From: Methylococcaceae bacterium
GTDB taxonomy: Bacteria > Pseudomonadota > Gammaproteobacteria > Methylococcales > Methylomonadaceae
DNA: 5,519 bases
Direction of reading: 5' to 3'
Assembly: GCA_009925045.1 (NCBI GenBank)
Contig: RFQK01000115.1
Span: forward strand, 1-5,519
In this document: positions 4,585 to 5,519 of the stretch, piece by piece
Position numbering within the stretch: the stretch's first letter is position 1
Layout of the letters: each line of letters starts with the position of its first letter
Program-made: the position numbers and the translations under genes
Notes under the pieces: model-generated
What the model was told of the DNA's origin: nothing
The model's input: the letters and a program-made list of their open reading frames with translations, nothing else
Databases searched by the model: none

Positions 4585-5519
4585 TTATGCTTGCAACTTC
4601 TGTTGCCAGCAAGCCACGCGCTGCTTGACCTCATCCAGATCAATACTGGTGAGCTGTCTTTGATTTAATAACTGTCTTCCCGCCACCCAAACATCACTTA
4701 CCTGATGCCTAGATGCTCCATAGACGAGATGTGACAGTGGGTTAAATAAGGGCTGCGCCTCAATATCAGCAACATCGATAGCCACTACATCGGCTGACTT
4801 ACCTTTGCATAATGATCCGATCTCGTGATCCAGACCTAAGGCCTTAGCGCCATTCAAGCTGGCCATTTCTAAAGCCTGAGCCGCCGATACGGCAGTCGCA
4901 TCTCCAGCCACAGCCTTTGCTATTAAAGCGGCTGTTCGCATTTCACCTAACATATCGAGGTCGTTATTGCTCGCCGATCCGTCGGTCCCTAAAGCCACAT
5001 TGATACCAGCCTCCAAACAGGCCGCCACCGGGCAGAAACCACTAGCCAATTTAAGATTGGATTCTGGGCAATGCACGATATGAGCACCGGTCTGAGCAAA
5101 GCGACTGATATCCGCTTCTGTCAATTGCGTCATATGCACAGCCATAAACGCTGGGGATAACAAACCTAAATCTTCAAGGCGCTGCAAGGGTGAGACACCA
5201 GTCTTAGCCGTCTGATCAGCAACTTCAAAGGCGGTTTCATGAACATGCATGTGGATACTCAAATCCAGTTCATTAGCAAAACTCAGCAGTTTTTGCAGGG
5301 GAGCATCCGAAACGGTGTAAGGCGCATGCGGAGCAAACGACCAACTCAATAAAGGCTGATGCCGCAGTTGTTCGTGCAAAGCTAAACCTTTACTAAAATA
5401 CTCATCAGGATCTTTGGCCCATGCAGTCGGAAAATCAAAAACGATCAGACCTAAATTGGCTCGCACCCCCGCCTGAATGGCTTGTTGCGCCACCACTTCA
5501 GGAAAAAAATACATATCAT
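4585..5519 (-). CDS. mtaD: 5'-methylthioadenosine / S-adenosylhomocysteine deaminase, 5' end outside window
   Basis: These are the C-terminal 310 or so residues of an amidohydrolase of the TRZ/ATZ family; the reading frame stays open past the window end, so the N-terminal part with the first metal-binding HxH is missing. Counting from the Met whose codon ends at 5514: His63 in PHAPYTVSD, HMHVHET at 88-94 (metal ligand His90 and catalytic Glu93), His127 in AVHMTQL, and HCPESNLKLASG at 148-159. The metal-binding Asp178 lies in LGTDGSASNNDLDMLGEMR. This pattern is that of MTA/SAH deaminases, zinc enzymes that convert methylthioadenosine or S-adenosylhomocysteine to the inosine form. The Met at 5514 is internal, not the start: DMYFFP is a conserved internal segment of the family. 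Placement before ubiG matches Pseudomonas PA3170, an MTA deaminase. Other amidohydrolases such as chlorohydrolase-type or guanine deaminases are less likely. Confidence 0.88.
   Translation of the reverse strand, partial: DMYFFPEVVAQQAIQAGVRANLGLIVFDFPTAWAKDPDEYFSKGLALHEQLRHQPLLSWSFAPHAPYTVSDAPLQKLLSFANELDLSIHMHVHETAFEVADQTAKTGVSPLQRLEDLGLLSPAFMAVHMTQLTEADISRFAQTGAHIVHCPESNLKLASGFCPVAACLEAGINVALGTDGSASNNDLDMLGEMRTAALIAKAVAGDATAVSAAQALEMASLNGAKALGLDHEIGSLCKGKSADVVAIDVADIEAQPLFNPLSHLVYGASRHQVSDVWVAGRQLLNQRQLTSIDLDEVKQRVACWQQKLQA

Overview
The window reads as ordinary chromosomal DNA of a gammaproteobacterium. All recognisable genes lie on the minus strand, so transcription runs from position 5519 towards position 1. 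The assignment rests on the gene order mtaD, ubiG, mupP-type phosphatase, yciK-type SDR, which matches the arrangement known from Pseudomonas (the PA3170 to PA3173 region), and on an acpP-fabF pair with very conserved ACP sequence. The moderate GC content, the divergence from Pseudomonas, and a downstream sufT plus a hotdog-fold gene point to another gammaproteobacterial lineage. A Methylococcales-like methanotroph is my guess, at low confidence.

Layout in transcription order. (1) 5519-4585: C-terminal two thirds of an MTA/SAH deaminase. (2) 4521-3797: ubiG, the ubiquinone-biosynthesis O-methyltransferase, interrupted near its 5' end by a perfect 17-bp tandem duplication that shifts the frame. 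(3) 3793-3119: HAD phosphatase resembling MupP. (4) 3128-2406: YciK-like SDR, overlapping the phosphatase gene by 10 nt. (5) 2399-1851: sufT. (6) 1830-889: a 313-residue MaoC-like, probably double-hotdog protein of unknown substrate. The gaps from ubiG onward are 3, -10, 6 and 20 nt, so genes 2 to 6 look like one operon. A weak terminator and a promoter with a perfect TATAAT separate this operon from acpP (716-483) and fabF (400 to beyond position 1). An 11-bp hairpin lies between acpP and fabF.

How the genes fit together. UbiG consumes SAM and releases SAH, and the deaminase acts on SAH/MTA, so the first two genes share SAM-cycle logic. MupP serves peptidoglycan recycling, SufT serves Fe-S cluster maturation, and AcpP/FabF serve type II fatty acid synthesis. 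The SDR and hotdog proteins belong to the folds that supply ketoreductase and dehydratase activity to fatty acid synthesis, but neither is a standard FabG, FabA or FabZ.

I see no mobile element, CRISPR array, tRNA or rRNA, and no sign of an exotic defence-type system. The most notable observation is the ubiG duplication. Next are the unusual hotdog protein next to acpP, the altered catalytic Ser position in the SDR, and the acpP-fabF hairpin. No gene-free stretch longer than 300 bases exists; the largest is 717-888 (172 nt).
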